From the NCBI GenBank assembly GCA_943735955.1, contig OX030957.1, forward strand, positions 3,234,301 to 3,298,300: a stretch of 64,000 nt of DNA. The letters are read 5' to 3'. The translations under genes and the position numbers were made by a program. Shown in pieces: positions 12,501 through 26,730 of this stretch. This stretch comes from Piscicola geometra (lineage: Eukaryota; Annelida; Clitellata; Hirudinida; Piscicolidae). The notes below the pieces were generated by a model. It did no database searches. It was not told the DNA's origin and worked only from the letters and a program-made list of their open reading frames with translations. How positions within the stretch are numbered: the first letter of the stretch is position 1; each line of letters starts with the position of its first letter.

Positions 12501-13300
12501 AAACCATGTTAGAAATGGAAAAAGACAAGTTTATAAAACAACTTTAAAGTTTAAAAAAATATTCGTTATCAGAGTAAAATGCATTGTAATATTTTGTAAA
12601 AATGTATGATTAATAACAAAAAAGATTGAATAATTTGTTTTTTATTCTTTTATATTCATCATTAATATAATGTTTAAAGAAAACTAGAAAACGATAAGAT
12701 TTTATGAATTTATAGAATTATTTTTATAAATTTTTTCAAATAAAGATTAAAATTATATTTACAAAAAACATTTAGAATAATTTAATATTCGATTAGAGAT
12801 TAAGTTTACTTAGAGCAACAGGTAATTTTCACTTTTACTCAATAGTAATCTAATAATTATGCTTGTGAACTTTTTATGAAAGGCGTAGCTTATAATATCT
12901 GATGTACCACAATAGTTAGATGAATATATATATTTAAAGTATTTAAGAAATTTAGCTATTCAGAGCTAGGGAAATGTTGGTTTTTTAATAGCTGTATTTA
13001 GCTTCTATAGCTCCTTAACTATAGATTCTATACTATAAGATTCTTAACTTAAGAATCTTAAGGCTATGACTAACGTATTTAAAGAAAGATCAAGTCAGTA
13101 GTTCATTAATTTATTTCCGATTAGTTATCAATACTTAATTATTTTTTATAAATATTTCAAATGATTAGTAAAATCCTAAAGCACTGTCAAATGTAACTAA
13201 GATATTTTATATTGTTTTAATACTATATTTGAATCAACAGTATTTGATTAATTTAAACATATTTTTATATTTTTTAGTTTTTTAGACAAAATTAGATAGA
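9561..13300. other. 3.7-kb AT-rich stretch without a clear gene
   Basis: No exon could be supported. It may hold 5' exons or the promoter of the SORBS-type gene on the minus strand and the 5' untranslated exon of the RING-NHL gene on the plus strand. A possible LINE remnant lies near 10405-10560 and a perfect 25-bp palindrome at 13036-13060. Confidence 0.5.
13036..13060. promoter_or_regulatory. Perfect inverted repeat, 12-bp arms, 1-bp spacer
   Basis: The arms TAAGATTCTTAA and TTAAGAATCTTA flank a single C. The arms are exact reverse complements. The site lies about 240 bp upstream of the RING-NHL start codon. Binding or hairpin function is not known. Confidence 0.5.
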
Positions 13301-16159
13301 ATGGAAAAATCACCAAGACCCAAGTCAGCATTGTTGTGTTCCATGTGCACACACATTTTGGTCAACTCATACAAGTTGCCTTGTGGACACACATTCTGCT
13401 TCAACTGCTTGAAAAACTCTGACAAGATCATTGACAATAAAATCGCTTGCTATTCTTGTAATGAAAGATTCACAATTCCTGCACAAGGCATCCTTGGCTT
13501 TGAGTCAGTTTCTGGGGCGGAGCTTTTGAGGGAAAGATTATATTCCAAACTAAACGATGACAAAAAGGATAAATTTTATGCATCAGATCCAAACTTGGCA
13601 AGCCCAAAAACTTCTTCCGAAAGACCAAAGTCTTCAAGTTATGCTTCAAAGATGCAAGAAGATCCAGTGTACCAGAGGTACGCCAAGTACAGTCAGCCCG
13701 AGACCACTCCGACCACAGTGAGGTATGTCAAACGAGCCAGAAAGTCTCCCACACGACACTCGAGCAATCTTTCTGCCAGGTTGAAGAACCTCAACCACAA
13801 GGCGGATGCTGAGAAGATCGAACCGAAGAGCATGTTGTCGGACATCCTCTCGAAAAGGTCTTCGGAGAGGCTTGCAAGGGAGAGGCCCAAGACCTCGTAT
13901 GAGTTTCCTCATCACTCACAGATACCTGAAGATGTTCAGAGGGGGGAGAGGCTTGATGATGTCTCCTCTTCCCCCAGTGCCTCCATCACCAGAGACAACA
14001 TCAGAGGCAGGACTTCCTTCAAGAATTTCCCCACTGGCAACAAAATAAACGATGATGATGACACTTTCCAGAGTCGTCTCAACTTCTTGAATGGAGGAAG
14101 GAATGAGTTCAAGTACAGTGACAGCAACCTCAACTACAGTTCTGCGTCTCCCAAGATCAATTATTCGCACGATGCCAAGCCAGCATGGACGAACACTCCA
14201 CACACAACACAGGGACCACACACATGCTTTGGCAGGAGTCAGCACACACCGTCTCACGATTACAAAAGTGATTCCAACAAAAACGAAAATACTGGCACTA
14301 AAGGAAAAGAATCTCGCACGTTTTCTTACTCGCGCGAAAAATCTGATTTCCAAGAAGATAAGATTGCTGACGAAGCAAAAGAAGAGGATGTCGAAAAAGA
14401 AAGGCAGAAAGGCGATCGTGTCAACAAATCCTCGTTCTCTCAGTCAGACAAGCTTAGTGAAGATGGAGACAAGATGAAAACTTTTAGGAGCAAGGTACAG
14501 CGGGAGCTGCCTGAGAGACCCACCACTACATCCTTCCTTAGGGGAGGTCAGTCTGGTGTCTTTAACATCCACACCAGTCCAAAGTCCTTCTCTTCCGAGC
14601 ATTTGAGTGGGAGCAGGCACAAATCGAAGGGCAAGAATTATGAGGTGGATGAACAGGAGCACGTGACCAGGAGGACCTCGAGGAACTTTCTGGACCGCTT
14701 CAATGACGCTGACCTCTTCAACAGTAGGGTGCTCAGAATGAGGATCAGTCGAACGAGGTACGAGAAGATCATGAGGGATGAGGAGTTGGATGAGGCCCTC
14801 CTCCTGAGTGAGGATGAGAAGGAGGAGGTGGAGGAGGTGAGAGAAGGCGCTGGAGGAAAAGCTGATGCTGATGGAAAGTCTGAAGAGGAAGAAAACGTGG
14901 AGAATATTGATCCGAATGTGAATGCAGGCAGCGGCAGAGAAAGGAAGACAAAGTCGCAGTTGACTGACGAGGAACTGAAGGTCAACGGCAGAAGTCTCAA
15001 AGATGTCATAACCGCTGCCAGGCAGAAGTATGCTGTGTACATGCAAGAGGAGGAGGAGGAGGAGGAGGAGGAGGAGGAGGAGAGAGAGAAGGAGGAGGAT
15101 GTGGGGGAGAGGGAGAGGGAGGAGGAGAAGGACGAAGGGGAGAATGGGCTGGAAGAAGCGCAAAATGAAGAAGTTTTAGAGGAAGAAAATATCAATCAAA
15201 ACGCTAACCATGTTGAAGAGAATGAAAGAAAAACTGAGCTGCAAGAAATAAAGTTTGCAAAAAGCAAAAAGAAAAGAAAGCTAGATTTTGATGAGAAAAT
15301 CAGGGAGCTGGAAGTTATGAATAGAGAAGGAAAACTGAGGGAGAAGCCGGCTATGGTGCTTTCAGAGGGGGTGGTGTTGGAGTGGAGGGTGGAGAGGGAA
15401 GACTTCGGCATACCGACCTCTGCGCTGGTGCTGCAGGACGTGGTGGTGGTGGCGGATTACGGACGCTCGTGCCTCGACTACTACGACATCAGAGGCAACT
15501 TCGAGCATCAAATCGAAGGCGTCAAACCCTTCTGCTTGGCTGCCTCCAAAGGCGACAAGATGTTCGTTGGAGACCGCAGGAGCAAGAGTGTCAGAGTGTT
15601 CGACAAGTTCGGCAGCGACGTGGAGCAGTGGGAGAAGACGAGTGTTGAGTGGATGTCTGGCATCGGCGTCCTATCGAGCGGCAGGCTGTGCGTGCTAGAC
15701 AGGTCTCGCTGCAAGGTGAGTGTGGTCAGTGCCGATGGAGAGATCCACACCGAGTTCGGTTCGTACGGCAGCAACAAACACCAGCTCTGCATGGCTGACT
15801 TTCTTGCTGTCGACGGCAACGACCGCATCATCATCGCTGACTCTGGTAACCACTGCATCAAAGTCTTCGACTCTGACGGCAAGTTTGTCGGCAAGTTCGG
15901 TGAGAAGGGCTCTGAAGACGGTCAACTGAGCTGGCCCAAAGGGGTCACTGTTGACTCAGCGAACAACATCATCGTCACCGACTCTAACAACAACAGAGTT
16001 TCAATCTTTTCGCCAGATGGCGTGTTCCTGAGACACCTCATCCGCAACATCACCTCCCCCTACAACCTCCACTTCGACCCCTCTCAGAACCTTTTGGCAG
16101 TGACAGGCTACCTCTTGTCAGGCACCTCCTTCTGCTCACTCTTCTCTATAAGCCCCTAG
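13301..16159 (+). CDS. RING-NHL protein, probable E3 ubiquitin ligase
   Basis: An uninterrupted 952-residue frame. Residues 13-53 form a C3HC4 RING finger (C13, C16, C28, H30, C33, C36, C50, C53; LPCGHTFCFNC core), which binds E2 enzymes and supports a ubiquitin ligase role. Residues about 60-690 are Ser/Lys/Glu-rich and disordered, with a poly-Glu run near 583-600. Residues about 694-950 form NHL beta-propeller repeats, for example DGNDRIIIADSGNHCIKVFD and DSANNIIVTDSNNNRVSIFS. There is no B-box and no clear coiled coil, so this is RING-NHL rather than full TRIM-NHL. NHL propellers of relatives (TRIM2/3, LIN-41, Brat) bind RNA or protein. The poly-T/TTTTTTAG tract just before the ATG could be a splice acceptor, giving a 5' UTR intron. 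The specific orthologue is not identified. Confidence 0.9.
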   Translation: MEKSPRPKSALLCSMCTHILVNSYKLPCGHTFCFNCLKNSDKIIDNKIACYSCNERFTIPAQGILGFESVSGAELLRERLYSKLNDDKKDKFYASDPNLASPKTSSERPKSSSYASKMQEDPVYQRYAKYSQPETTPTTVRYVKRARKSPTRHSSNLSARLKNLNHKADAEKIEPKSMLSDILSKRSSERLARERPKTSYEFPHHSQIPEDVQRGERLDDVSSSPSASITRDNIRGRTSFKNFPTGNKINDDDDTFQSRLNFLNGGRNEFKYSDSNLNYSSASPKINYSHDAKPAWTNTPHTTQGPHTCFGRSQHTPSHDYKSDSNKNENTGTKGKESRTFSYSREKSDFQEDKIADEAKEEDVEKERQKGDRVNKSSFSQSDKLSEDGDKMKTFRSKVQRELPERPTTTSFLRGGQSGVFNIHTSPKSFSSEHLSGSRHKSKGKNYEVDEQEHVTRRTSRNFLDRFNDADLFNSRVLRMRISRTRYEKIMRDEELDEALLLSEDEKEEVEEVREGAGGKADADGKSEEEENVENIDPNVNAGSGRERKTKSQLTDEELKVNGRSLKDVITAARQKYAVYMQEEEEEEEEEEEEREKEEDVGEREREEEKDEGENGLEEAQNEEVLEEENINQNANHVEENERKTELQEIKFAKSKKKRKLDFDEKIRELEVMNREGKLREKPAMVLSEGVVLEWRVEREDFGIPTSALVLQDVVVVADYGRSCLDYYDIRGNFEHQIEGVKPFCLAASKGDKMFVGDRRSKSVRVFDKFGSDVEQWEKTSVEWMSGIGVLSSGRLCVLDRSRCKVSVVSADGEIHTEFGSYGSNKHQLCMADFLAVDGNDRIIIADSGNHCIKVFDSDGKFVGKFGEKGSEDGQLSWPKGVTVDSANNIIVTDSNNNRVSIFSPDGVFLRHLIRNITSPYNLHFDPSQNLLAVTGYLLSGTSFCSLFSISP

Positions 16160-17921
16160 TATTCCATGTTGTTTGTCATCTTGCACCAACATGACACCTT
16201 CCATGACGTTCCATGACACACATACACACACTAAATAATACATTCTCACCTATTAAAGGCATTGTTACCGTAATTGCATTTTTAATTGTTAGTATTTATA
16301 ATTCTTCTTATGTATCTGTTGTCTCGAAACACTGTGATACCACAGTGGACGACTACTTGAAGCTACCTTCTTCACTGATGCTCTTGCAGGGATGCTGCTT
16401 TATTAATCAGACTTTCAGGGGCATATTCACAAAGCTACGTTAACTAAACACAGTGCCTTCCATAACTTGTTCCTTCAATGCATGATCTAAACTTGAAAGT
16501 TCACACTATTTTTGCTTTTGACGTACTTTCAAATATATATTTTTTAAACTATTTCATGAATATTTTTAGAAATATCATATTTTTGCGAACGTTTTTATAG
16601 AAATAAATAAATGTTATCTTGACGTGTCAAAATTAATTTCTCATGTTCGAAAGGTGTGAAAAGTCTCTTGCTTAGGAAACTCAACACAATCCGAGGCGCT
16701 TTTCATTGAAAAAATCTTTATTTTCATCAAATCGTCTCAATCATCTTCGAGTCATTGCTTCCCTCCTTTGTCATCAGGGGCGAATGCATTTTGTCGCTAA
16801 TAATTGTGCGCAGATAAACGCAGTAATTTCAGCGTTTGCGTAACTCAAATTAGGCGGACACGTGCGTCGAGTGGGAGACTTCAGAGGGGTGCTTTGATTA
16901 AAGAGTGAATAAATCAAGCGAGTCTATTTAATGCCGTCACTGCATCAACACCACCACACTGCATCAACACCACCACACTGCGACACTCTCTGTCAAAGTG
17001 CTTTTAACTCCTCCAATTCATCTTCCACCTTCCCATAATGTCCTCCTTGCCTGCCTGCATGATAGTCTTCTTCATTGTCAGCGAAGAGCAGGAAACGTCT
17101 TGGAATTTATAATGGCGCTGAAGTGGCCTTTTACACACGTCGTTCATGTCCACCAACGACAACAACAACAACGGCATCATCTCAATGAAGAGCGCCCACA
17201 ATGATTCAATTTGACGTGCGAGCAAATTGAGTGTAAAAGCCAAAGTGTGATTTGACTGCCGCGTATTTACTGATTCAGCCTTCGTTACACTTTAATGGAC
17301 GCGAGTAATTTGTTAATGCGTGTCTGGAAAGCCGAGGTTTATTAGAAGAAACTGCGACAATCTCGAGACAAGAGGATCTATTGACTGGAATAGTGGCGTA
17401 AAGTGAGATTAATTGCGCACTTTTAAAAGCCTACAAGACATCTTCTTCGCTCAAGTCTCCATGATTTGAAGTGTTGCAGGATTACTTATGACACCCAAAG
17501 ACGCAAAGACAAACTTTCATTTTTCTAAAACACTGCCACACAAGTATTGTTACAAGCGTACTTTGGGAAAACCAACACTTGATTCTACCGACCATGGATG
17601 TCTAGAATTAACATATGGTCTATCTGGAATAAATCTAGGTATATTAAATAATCCAACGCAGCGACTTTTTTTCCACCCACTAAGGTGCATTAAGACGCCT
17701 AATTGCACTGCTTGAGAGGTGCTTGAGCAGAGACATTAAGTTCTCCTTGGCGCCTCGGATGCAGCTCTTGTTCGCTGCAAGCGCCCGTATGATCGTCTTA
17801 ATTGCCTCTCTCTGCACCCTCGATCGATTGTGCACTTGCCAGCACAGCTCTTCCATTCATGCCACCTTCTGCTCGACAAACCATTAAAAGAAACATTATA
17901 AGATAGATAATTAATTTAATA

Positions 17922-18028
17922 GTTTTTTAATTCTTTTTTGTGAATTTATGGATTTATTTATTATTTAAATTTTAGTTTTTTAATTCTTTTTTATGAATTC
18001 ATGGATTTATTTATTATTTACATTTTAT
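17922..18028. repeat. ~50-bp direct tandem duplication
   Basis: The phrase GTTTTTTAATTCTTTTTT then TGAATT(T/C)ATGGATTTATT appears twice back to back with only a few differences, which indicates a recent local duplication. Confidence 0.75.
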
Positions 18029-20422
18029 TTTTGTACTATTTTTAAACATTCTACCCCTTGCCTCATTACAGACTTGGTGCTTATCCACATAACTTCGGGG
18101 ATTTGAGCATTTCTGCGGTGACATGAAACCGCTAACTAACTGACTCTCGTCTCATATATCATTCTTAACCTCTTCACCCTTTGCCAGAAATAGACGAACA
18201 AACCTCTGTAGATTAGCGCTACTAATAATAGACTTGGAACATTTTAAACCTTAACAAATAGTTTAAAAGTTCAATTTAACTCGTTTCTAAAAAGATAATT
18301 GAATTCTTAAAACACAATAAAATTGATTTTTTTTCAAACCCAACAGAAGTTGTAGCTGTAAAAATAAAATGAGAAGTTAACCAAGGAATGTAGTATGAAA
18401 AATCTCAATGCAGATTGCATGATAGCTTTTTGTGTGGATTAATCAGCCATTAGCTGGAGGCTTCGTCACACACACACTCAGCTATAAAAAGATTTATCTC
18501 GCTAATCAAAAAAACATCCTGTTGATCCAATTGGGCTCTACCTCAGTTTACTTTTTGAAATTATAGGTTTCTATTAAATCTCCGATTGTTTTGCCTTCTT
18601 GATTCCGTGAGTAAGTTCCACTAGACGCTTCATCTGGAGGCCAGTCATCAAACTTTTAATTACTGGCTGGCACTTAACACGCATGCAAGCTCAGGCGTTG
18701 CTGCCTCAGAAGAACTGCCCAAATATGCCGTAATGAAACGTCTGCAGGGTGCGCAGATGGAGCCTTCGTCAGTTTATCATGCCACGACTGCCGATAGATC
18801 TTTTTGATCTTCCAATTTGATTACACATCTTTATCTTCGCGGTCATCTAAGCGTCAAAATGATCGATAAATGACGTGAGAGCAGCTCTCTTGCAATGAGA
18901 CTTCGTTGCTGCATGAGAAACGATCTCGAAGTTGCAGCATTCTCTTATGGAAATCGATAAATCAAAGATGGCTTGGAGATTATCAAAAGCACTATCGATC
19001 GGCATGCAGTTTTAAGAGCTCACAGCACGACCACTGTCTCTAATTGGAAGAAGAGGTATTGCCGGTGAAAATTCATTTCTCTAGTTTTGAACTAATAAGT
19101 GAAATGATTTTGACTGCCATCTTGAAGTTGGAGTTAATTAATTAGTTAAAATTTTCAAAATTTCACCAGAGAATCTGGTGAATTTTTGAGAATTTTATAA
19201 TTTCAATCAAAAGGAAAGACAAACAAAGATGATCAAAAGGAACATAAAATCGAATCTTGTTTGGCTTGGAGTAATTAAGAGCGACAATTACTTTACTTTC
19301 TAATCATTCTTCTGCACCTACCTCTGATGAACGCAGCTTAAACACGTCGCATCCACCATCGAACGACATTCCTGGACACGCAATGCTCTATCAGGCATCG
19401 TCTGAGAAGAGCTCTTTGATGAGAATTGAAATTTCCATTCTTTTGTTTGTCTTATGATCAATTTGAAAGTTTAAGTTTTTTGAGTTGTGTCTCCAGCGTT
19501 ATGAATCTGTCTGTTATGAAACCATGTTTCGAACAGATCAATTAGATAACTATTTTAAAGTCGATAACACTTTATAAATACACTATCATTCGAAAATTAT
19601 TGATTTTAAATTTAATTTAAAAGGAATTAAAGTAGGACTAGCGGGGATGTATTGATTGATCGGCAGGGTGCTAATGGGAGGTATTCAGGAATTAATCCGT
19701 CTCGACGCAAGCAGGTGTCTCTAAACTACCTTTTCTGATTGCTTTCAGTCGGCGATTGAAAATGTTAAAACGCAATTAATAAGATTGATATTTACATTGC
19801 AAATTCTCTCTTCCTCCTACTCAACCCCTCTTCCGTTACGCACACAACATTCAAGAAAGATACCATTGAAGCGTGAGGGAGAGTGTGGTAACAAAGACCT
19901 CGCAGGAAACTCACATCCGAGAAGATACTACAAGAAGTAATAGCTTCACGCCGCATTAGAGCGGGTAATTGCCGTGTATCAGAGCCTCTCTCCTCGATCG
20001 CTTTGTCAGCTTTGTCGGATTTGTCATCAGGAGCCCATTCATTCCTTTTGTGTTGGTTCGTGGACTGCGAACAGTTGTTTAAAACGGAATATGTTGGTCT
20101 TTTTGTGGATTTAAATAATTAATTTTTATTTAGAAATACTTTAAATTTATTAATACGGCTTTTACGCGTATTATTATTAATTTTATTATTATTTTGAATT
20201 GATAAATAAAATACGAAGACGAATGACACACCATCAATTGTATCAAAATTTATATTAAACATTCAAAAATCTATTCAAGAAATATTGTAAATATTCTAAA
20301 AATAATTTAAATATTTGAACTTGAAATGAAATGTAAACGACGACAATGCTACCACTCTTGAGGACGATTCAACAGGGTCTAATAGAAGAGCTCACCCAGG
20401 TGTTAAAACTGCAATAATAAGA

Positions 20423-20640
20423 GTGGTGGTGGTGCTGATGATGATGATGGCGATGTTGATGATGATGGTGTTGTTGTTGATGATGATGGTAGTGTTGATG
20501 ATGATGGTGTTGATGATGGTGTTGATGATGGTGTTGATGATGGTGTTGATGGTGGTTTTGATGATGATAGTGATAGTGATGGTGGTGTTGAAGATGATTT
20601 TGATCGTGATCATAGGTATATTAGTGTTAGTAGTGGTGGT
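20423..20640. repeat. GATGATGTT/GATGGTGTT microsatellite
   Basis: About 200 bp of imperfect trinucleotide-based repeats, including a clean GATGGTGTT run around 20515-20550. It is open in several frames on both strands for compositional reasons only, and no gene is proposed. Confidence 0.85.
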
Positions 20641-23519
20641 ATTTTTTTGTCCAAAATATTTATAGATTTAAAATAATATTTTAACATCTTTTTAAAAATA
20701 ACCGTATTTCAATTACTAAAAGCACCGCTAATAATCAAAAAATAAATCATTTGAATTTAAATGATATATGCAAAAGACTACAGAGACCGTGTGAGCTGGT
20801 GTTGGGACCTGCGAAGAACGCCTGGATTACGCTGCTTGAATAATAAGGTGGGTACCGGAAACAAGACTTGTTCTTCGTAGATTGAACAAGATCGAAAAAA
20901 ATTTTTTTTAATATTTTAAATATTGAAAAGCTCAAATTGGACAAAAAAAAGTAATTTTAAAGTGGAGTTTATTGTGGTTTTTCTACCTTTTTAATACTTA
21001 ACGCATGAGCATTTTTAATTGATTCATCAAAGAAAAATTATTTTTACTTTCGAAATAAGTTTTTATAGTGAGAAATAATTGTTGATTAATGATGAATTTT
21101 TAATGATTTTTTTGCATTCTCAGCATCAAGTCAAAGAGTAAATGTCCCAGAATAAATGATTAACCACGCCATGCACCACACCGTTCATTAGGCTAATTGA
21201 CTCGTTGACGACTTGTCGTTGAATGGCATTCCTTCAAATTGGAAATAAAAATCTTCAAACGGTTCGAGAGATCATTCAGAGATTAATTAGAAAGCATTTT
21301 TACTTAATTAAAAAGATAATTTCCCTGCTTCAAATTTCTCTTATGGACTGCTTGGAAGATTAAACCAGGCGCCAACATGTCTTTCTGTTATTCTTTAAAT
21401 CTTTGCTTTAAAATATCATCAAATTTGCCCACTCCTATTAATATAAATTAAAAATTAATTCAATTGAAAATCATTCAATACTTTAAATTCGATTTGACCC
21501 ATATTTTTTTAAAGATTAAAAAATACACATTTTCTAGCAAATCTCTAATACAGCTCGATCCGACCCACTTGCACCGTTACCTCCCACCCCATCGTTTCAT
21601 CAGATTCCCACTGACACCACAATCTCACACCACCACCAACGATGCAAATCCGCTCTGGGGGCCTCTGAAGACGCAATTAAATCTAAGATGCAATTCGCTC
21701 ATCTTGAGTTAATCAACTTTTTATTAAGCTCTTCCTTGAAGGTTATTAAAAGTTACAGAATGTGAAGTTAGCATCGATTTTCTTCCGAAGCGCTAAATTA
21801 AATTCTTTGTCGCTCCTTCTTGAGATCTCTCCAGGCCAGCGTGCTTTGTACGAGGAACGCTTTGATAGGCCCTCCTTCGCATCTTCAAGTGAATAATTAA
21901 AATCCACATTAAAGTTTTTGTTTGAAATTATAAAATGTGGCAAACAAAACAGGATTTTGCCATAACAAGATCGTGGTTCAGATAGAAAAATTAATTTATT
22001 TAAACAAATTGAATAAACAAATGAATAATAAATAAAAGAATATTTAAACTACTTAACTAAGCAAGACGTTCTCAAGCGCCTAAAAATAAAAATCTTCTTA
22101 ATCAGAGCATGATCAGGACGCAGATTATTAATGCTCCGCTGCTCTAATTGCCTTCCGCGTTAATTGTGTAAGAGGAGAGGCCATCAGAAGAGACCCTCCC
22201 AGTGATCTACTTCTTTCTGCACTCTCCTCACCCACTTGATGTCAATTTCTTGATGCTTTCATCTTGTTATCAACTTCTTATTTTTTTAACTTTTGCAATT
22301 GGTCGTTTCATCGCACAATATAAGGATTCTTCGATCGTCTTCAATCGTCGAAAATGAAGAACTCAACGTCAAATTCAAGCAAAAACTGTCAGGGGTGAGC
22401 AAGCAAGGCGTGGATAAAGTCGCGAGAAAAGCGAATCTGAGCCTGCATGTCAGCAGCGTCAGGTGCCTTCTTAAGCGTCTTTGTGACATCGCTAAGCCAC
22501 ATCCACCGCCGAAGCCGCCAAGACGTAACCAGAGAAGACCTGTCAGTCGGAGCTGGTGGCCAAAAAGGGCAACATTTTGTGATTAAAAATCGTCTTTAGA
22601 ACCTCATTTGTCGTGAAAGAGATCCAGATTGGTGGAAATAAAAATACAAACTGAACTTTTGTTCTTTAAAATTTATTTGAAACAAATATAAAATTAATGA
22701 TTGAATCAATTAAAGTGCTTTATAATATTTGCTGGCAATCTTTAATGAGCCTGAGGGTGACCAAGAGGTATTGCAATTATGCGCCTTGTTAAACTGCCCC
22801 GATTCAAGTCCTTAACACGACAGCCAATGCTATCGACACGAAAAATACATGCCAGATTTCGCGATGAAATACCTTTAAAATCTTCATGCTTCGCTTTTTA
22901 ATTGATCTTATTAATCATCAAACACGTTTTTAATTAATATTTTTATACATATTTTAAAAAATAATAATTAAAATAAATAAAGATTCAAGTATTAAAAAGA
23001 TCGTTTAGAATGACGGAGTGGCTAAGTGGGTTGAGGGCAATTAGGTTATGAAAGCTGAGACGCTGCCAAATTGCTGGCGATTGTACGACAAGCAACAGCA
23101 CTTAGGCTTGTTAGTATCCTTTTTCATCACTTTTTCGTTCTGCTTGTAGGCGTGAGTGTCTTTGGAAATATCTCTAGAGCCTACTGCTTTTGTCCTTTCA
23201 CATTATTTTAAACTCGTTTTTTTTTCATATGATCTTTTATCGCAGACGCCAAAATGTAGATGACAAAGATTTCTTTTATGGGTTTAAAACCGTTCTAATC
23301 AGCGGTTTCTTTTAAAGTCAAGACAAAACGCTTCATAATGGTGTGAATTTATTTTTTATTTCATTTCAAAATAGATGGACAATGGAATAAGTTTCATGGT
23401 TCCCAATCCAGTCAAATAATTTTTCTAAACGAAAAAAGTTTTATTTAAAATCTGGAATGATTGATGCTTAAATGTTAAGAGAGCAGGTAAGAGAGCTTAA
23501 CTACGCAATGATACAGTGC

Positions 23520-25427
<1,908 letters not shown>

Positions 25428-25573
25428 TTCAGCCTCCAAATATTCTCAAAAACTGATAAATACTCAATCAATAATTGAGATAAACCTCAAATAAAACTTT
25501 AACACTCCAAAACTGTAAAGCTCAACGGCACACAAAACAGAAGAGTCAACAGCGCATCATGCAAGAGTGCACT

Positions 25574-25710
25574 TTTATAGAGTAGCGACGACGCTTGTGA
25601 GTATTGTCCTCTTCGATTAACTTTGATGACGTCAACGGCGTCATCTTACAAACTCTCCTGCCATTGGTCGGTGCACTCAGTCACCTCCTTTGCTGAGAGG
25701 CGATTGGTTG
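25574..25710 (-). promoter_or_regulatory. HMX core promoter: TATA, CRE and two CCAAT boxes
   Basis: Reading on the minus strand, TATAAA lies at 25579-25574, about 150 bp before the HMX start codon. Upstream of it are a palindromic CRE (TGACGTCA, 25627-25634) and two CCAAT boxes (ATTGG on plus at 25663-25667 and 25703-25707) spaced 40 bp apart. All are in the correct order and orientation for HMX transcription. Confidence 0.65.
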
Positions 25711-25842
25711 GCGGGTGACAAATGACGTGGATCATTATTTTCTGGAGCAGTTTAAGCATTTAGGACTCCATCTGGCTTCTTTGCATCGTCAGCGGGGTCG
25801 CTTTCCGTGCATCTGAGCCCGTTGTAGGCATTGCAGCAATTA

Positions 25843-26142
<300 letters not shown>

Positions 26143-26730
26143 ACTTTGTAGATGTCTGCTTGGATGAATGCCTCGTCTCATGAGTTGTGCAAGCAATTTA
26201 CATGGTTTTATGAGGGTTACGGATTACTTGCATTCAAATATATTTATTGACCATATTTAAAACTTTTTTTGTTTATTAATGTTGAACTAAAGAGCATGAA
26301 TTCATAGAGAAGAAACGATTTAAACAATAAACCCTGTTTAAAAAACTTAAACTGATATTTTTCAAAAAAAAACTTTAATTGAAATTTCAAAACTCCAAAA
26401 AGAAAGATCCAAAATGATCAAAGATCACAGTTAAATGATTTGTAAATTCAAAAGATCAGTCATTTATCTACCCATGCATAGCTTTTCAGGCAATTCTAGC
26501 AATGTCTTGTAATGAGTACTTCTAAATCTAAATCTACTTTTAATGTAAATCTTTAGTATTTCAACGTTTCTAATACAGAAGTATTCTCATGCAATGGACG
26601 AGTAGAGAAGTAGCGAGATGAAATGAAAGCCAGACATTCGATGGGCAGAATTAATATGACTTTGAAATGCAAACTCTAGCATATCATGAGATCACGCGAG
26701 GAAGATAATTCAAGTGGAAAGATGGCGGCA

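Larger units (their letters stand above)
16160..23519. other. 7.3-kb gene-free region between RING-NHL and HMX
   Basis: No coding exon, tRNA or known element was supported. It contains a 21-bp doublet at about 16939-16981, a ~50-bp tandem duplication at about 17922-18028 and a GATGATGTT-type microsatellite at 20423-20640. Much of 16.6-22.6 kb is less AT-extreme than the other spacers and contains TAATTA-type core sites. Its position beside a homeobox gene makes cis-regulatory content plausible, but that is inference. Confidence 0.45.

Noticed and set aside
14444..15195. Ser/Leu-rich minus-strand frames opposite the RING-NHL gene
   Set aside because: They are complementary to the Glu/Lys-rich middle of that protein and have no domain or splice signals.
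20392..20665. Met/Val-rich plus frame and Ile/Thr/Asn-rich minus frame
   Set aside because: Both arise from a GATGATGTT microsatellite, and no flanking exon sequence supports a gene.
22996..23100. Possible tRNA gene or SINE head (GTGGCTAAGTGGG A box)
   Set aside because: No convincing B box or acceptor stem follows. Only a weak GGCGATTGTAC lies at an uneven distance, and the SINE 3' domain is absent.
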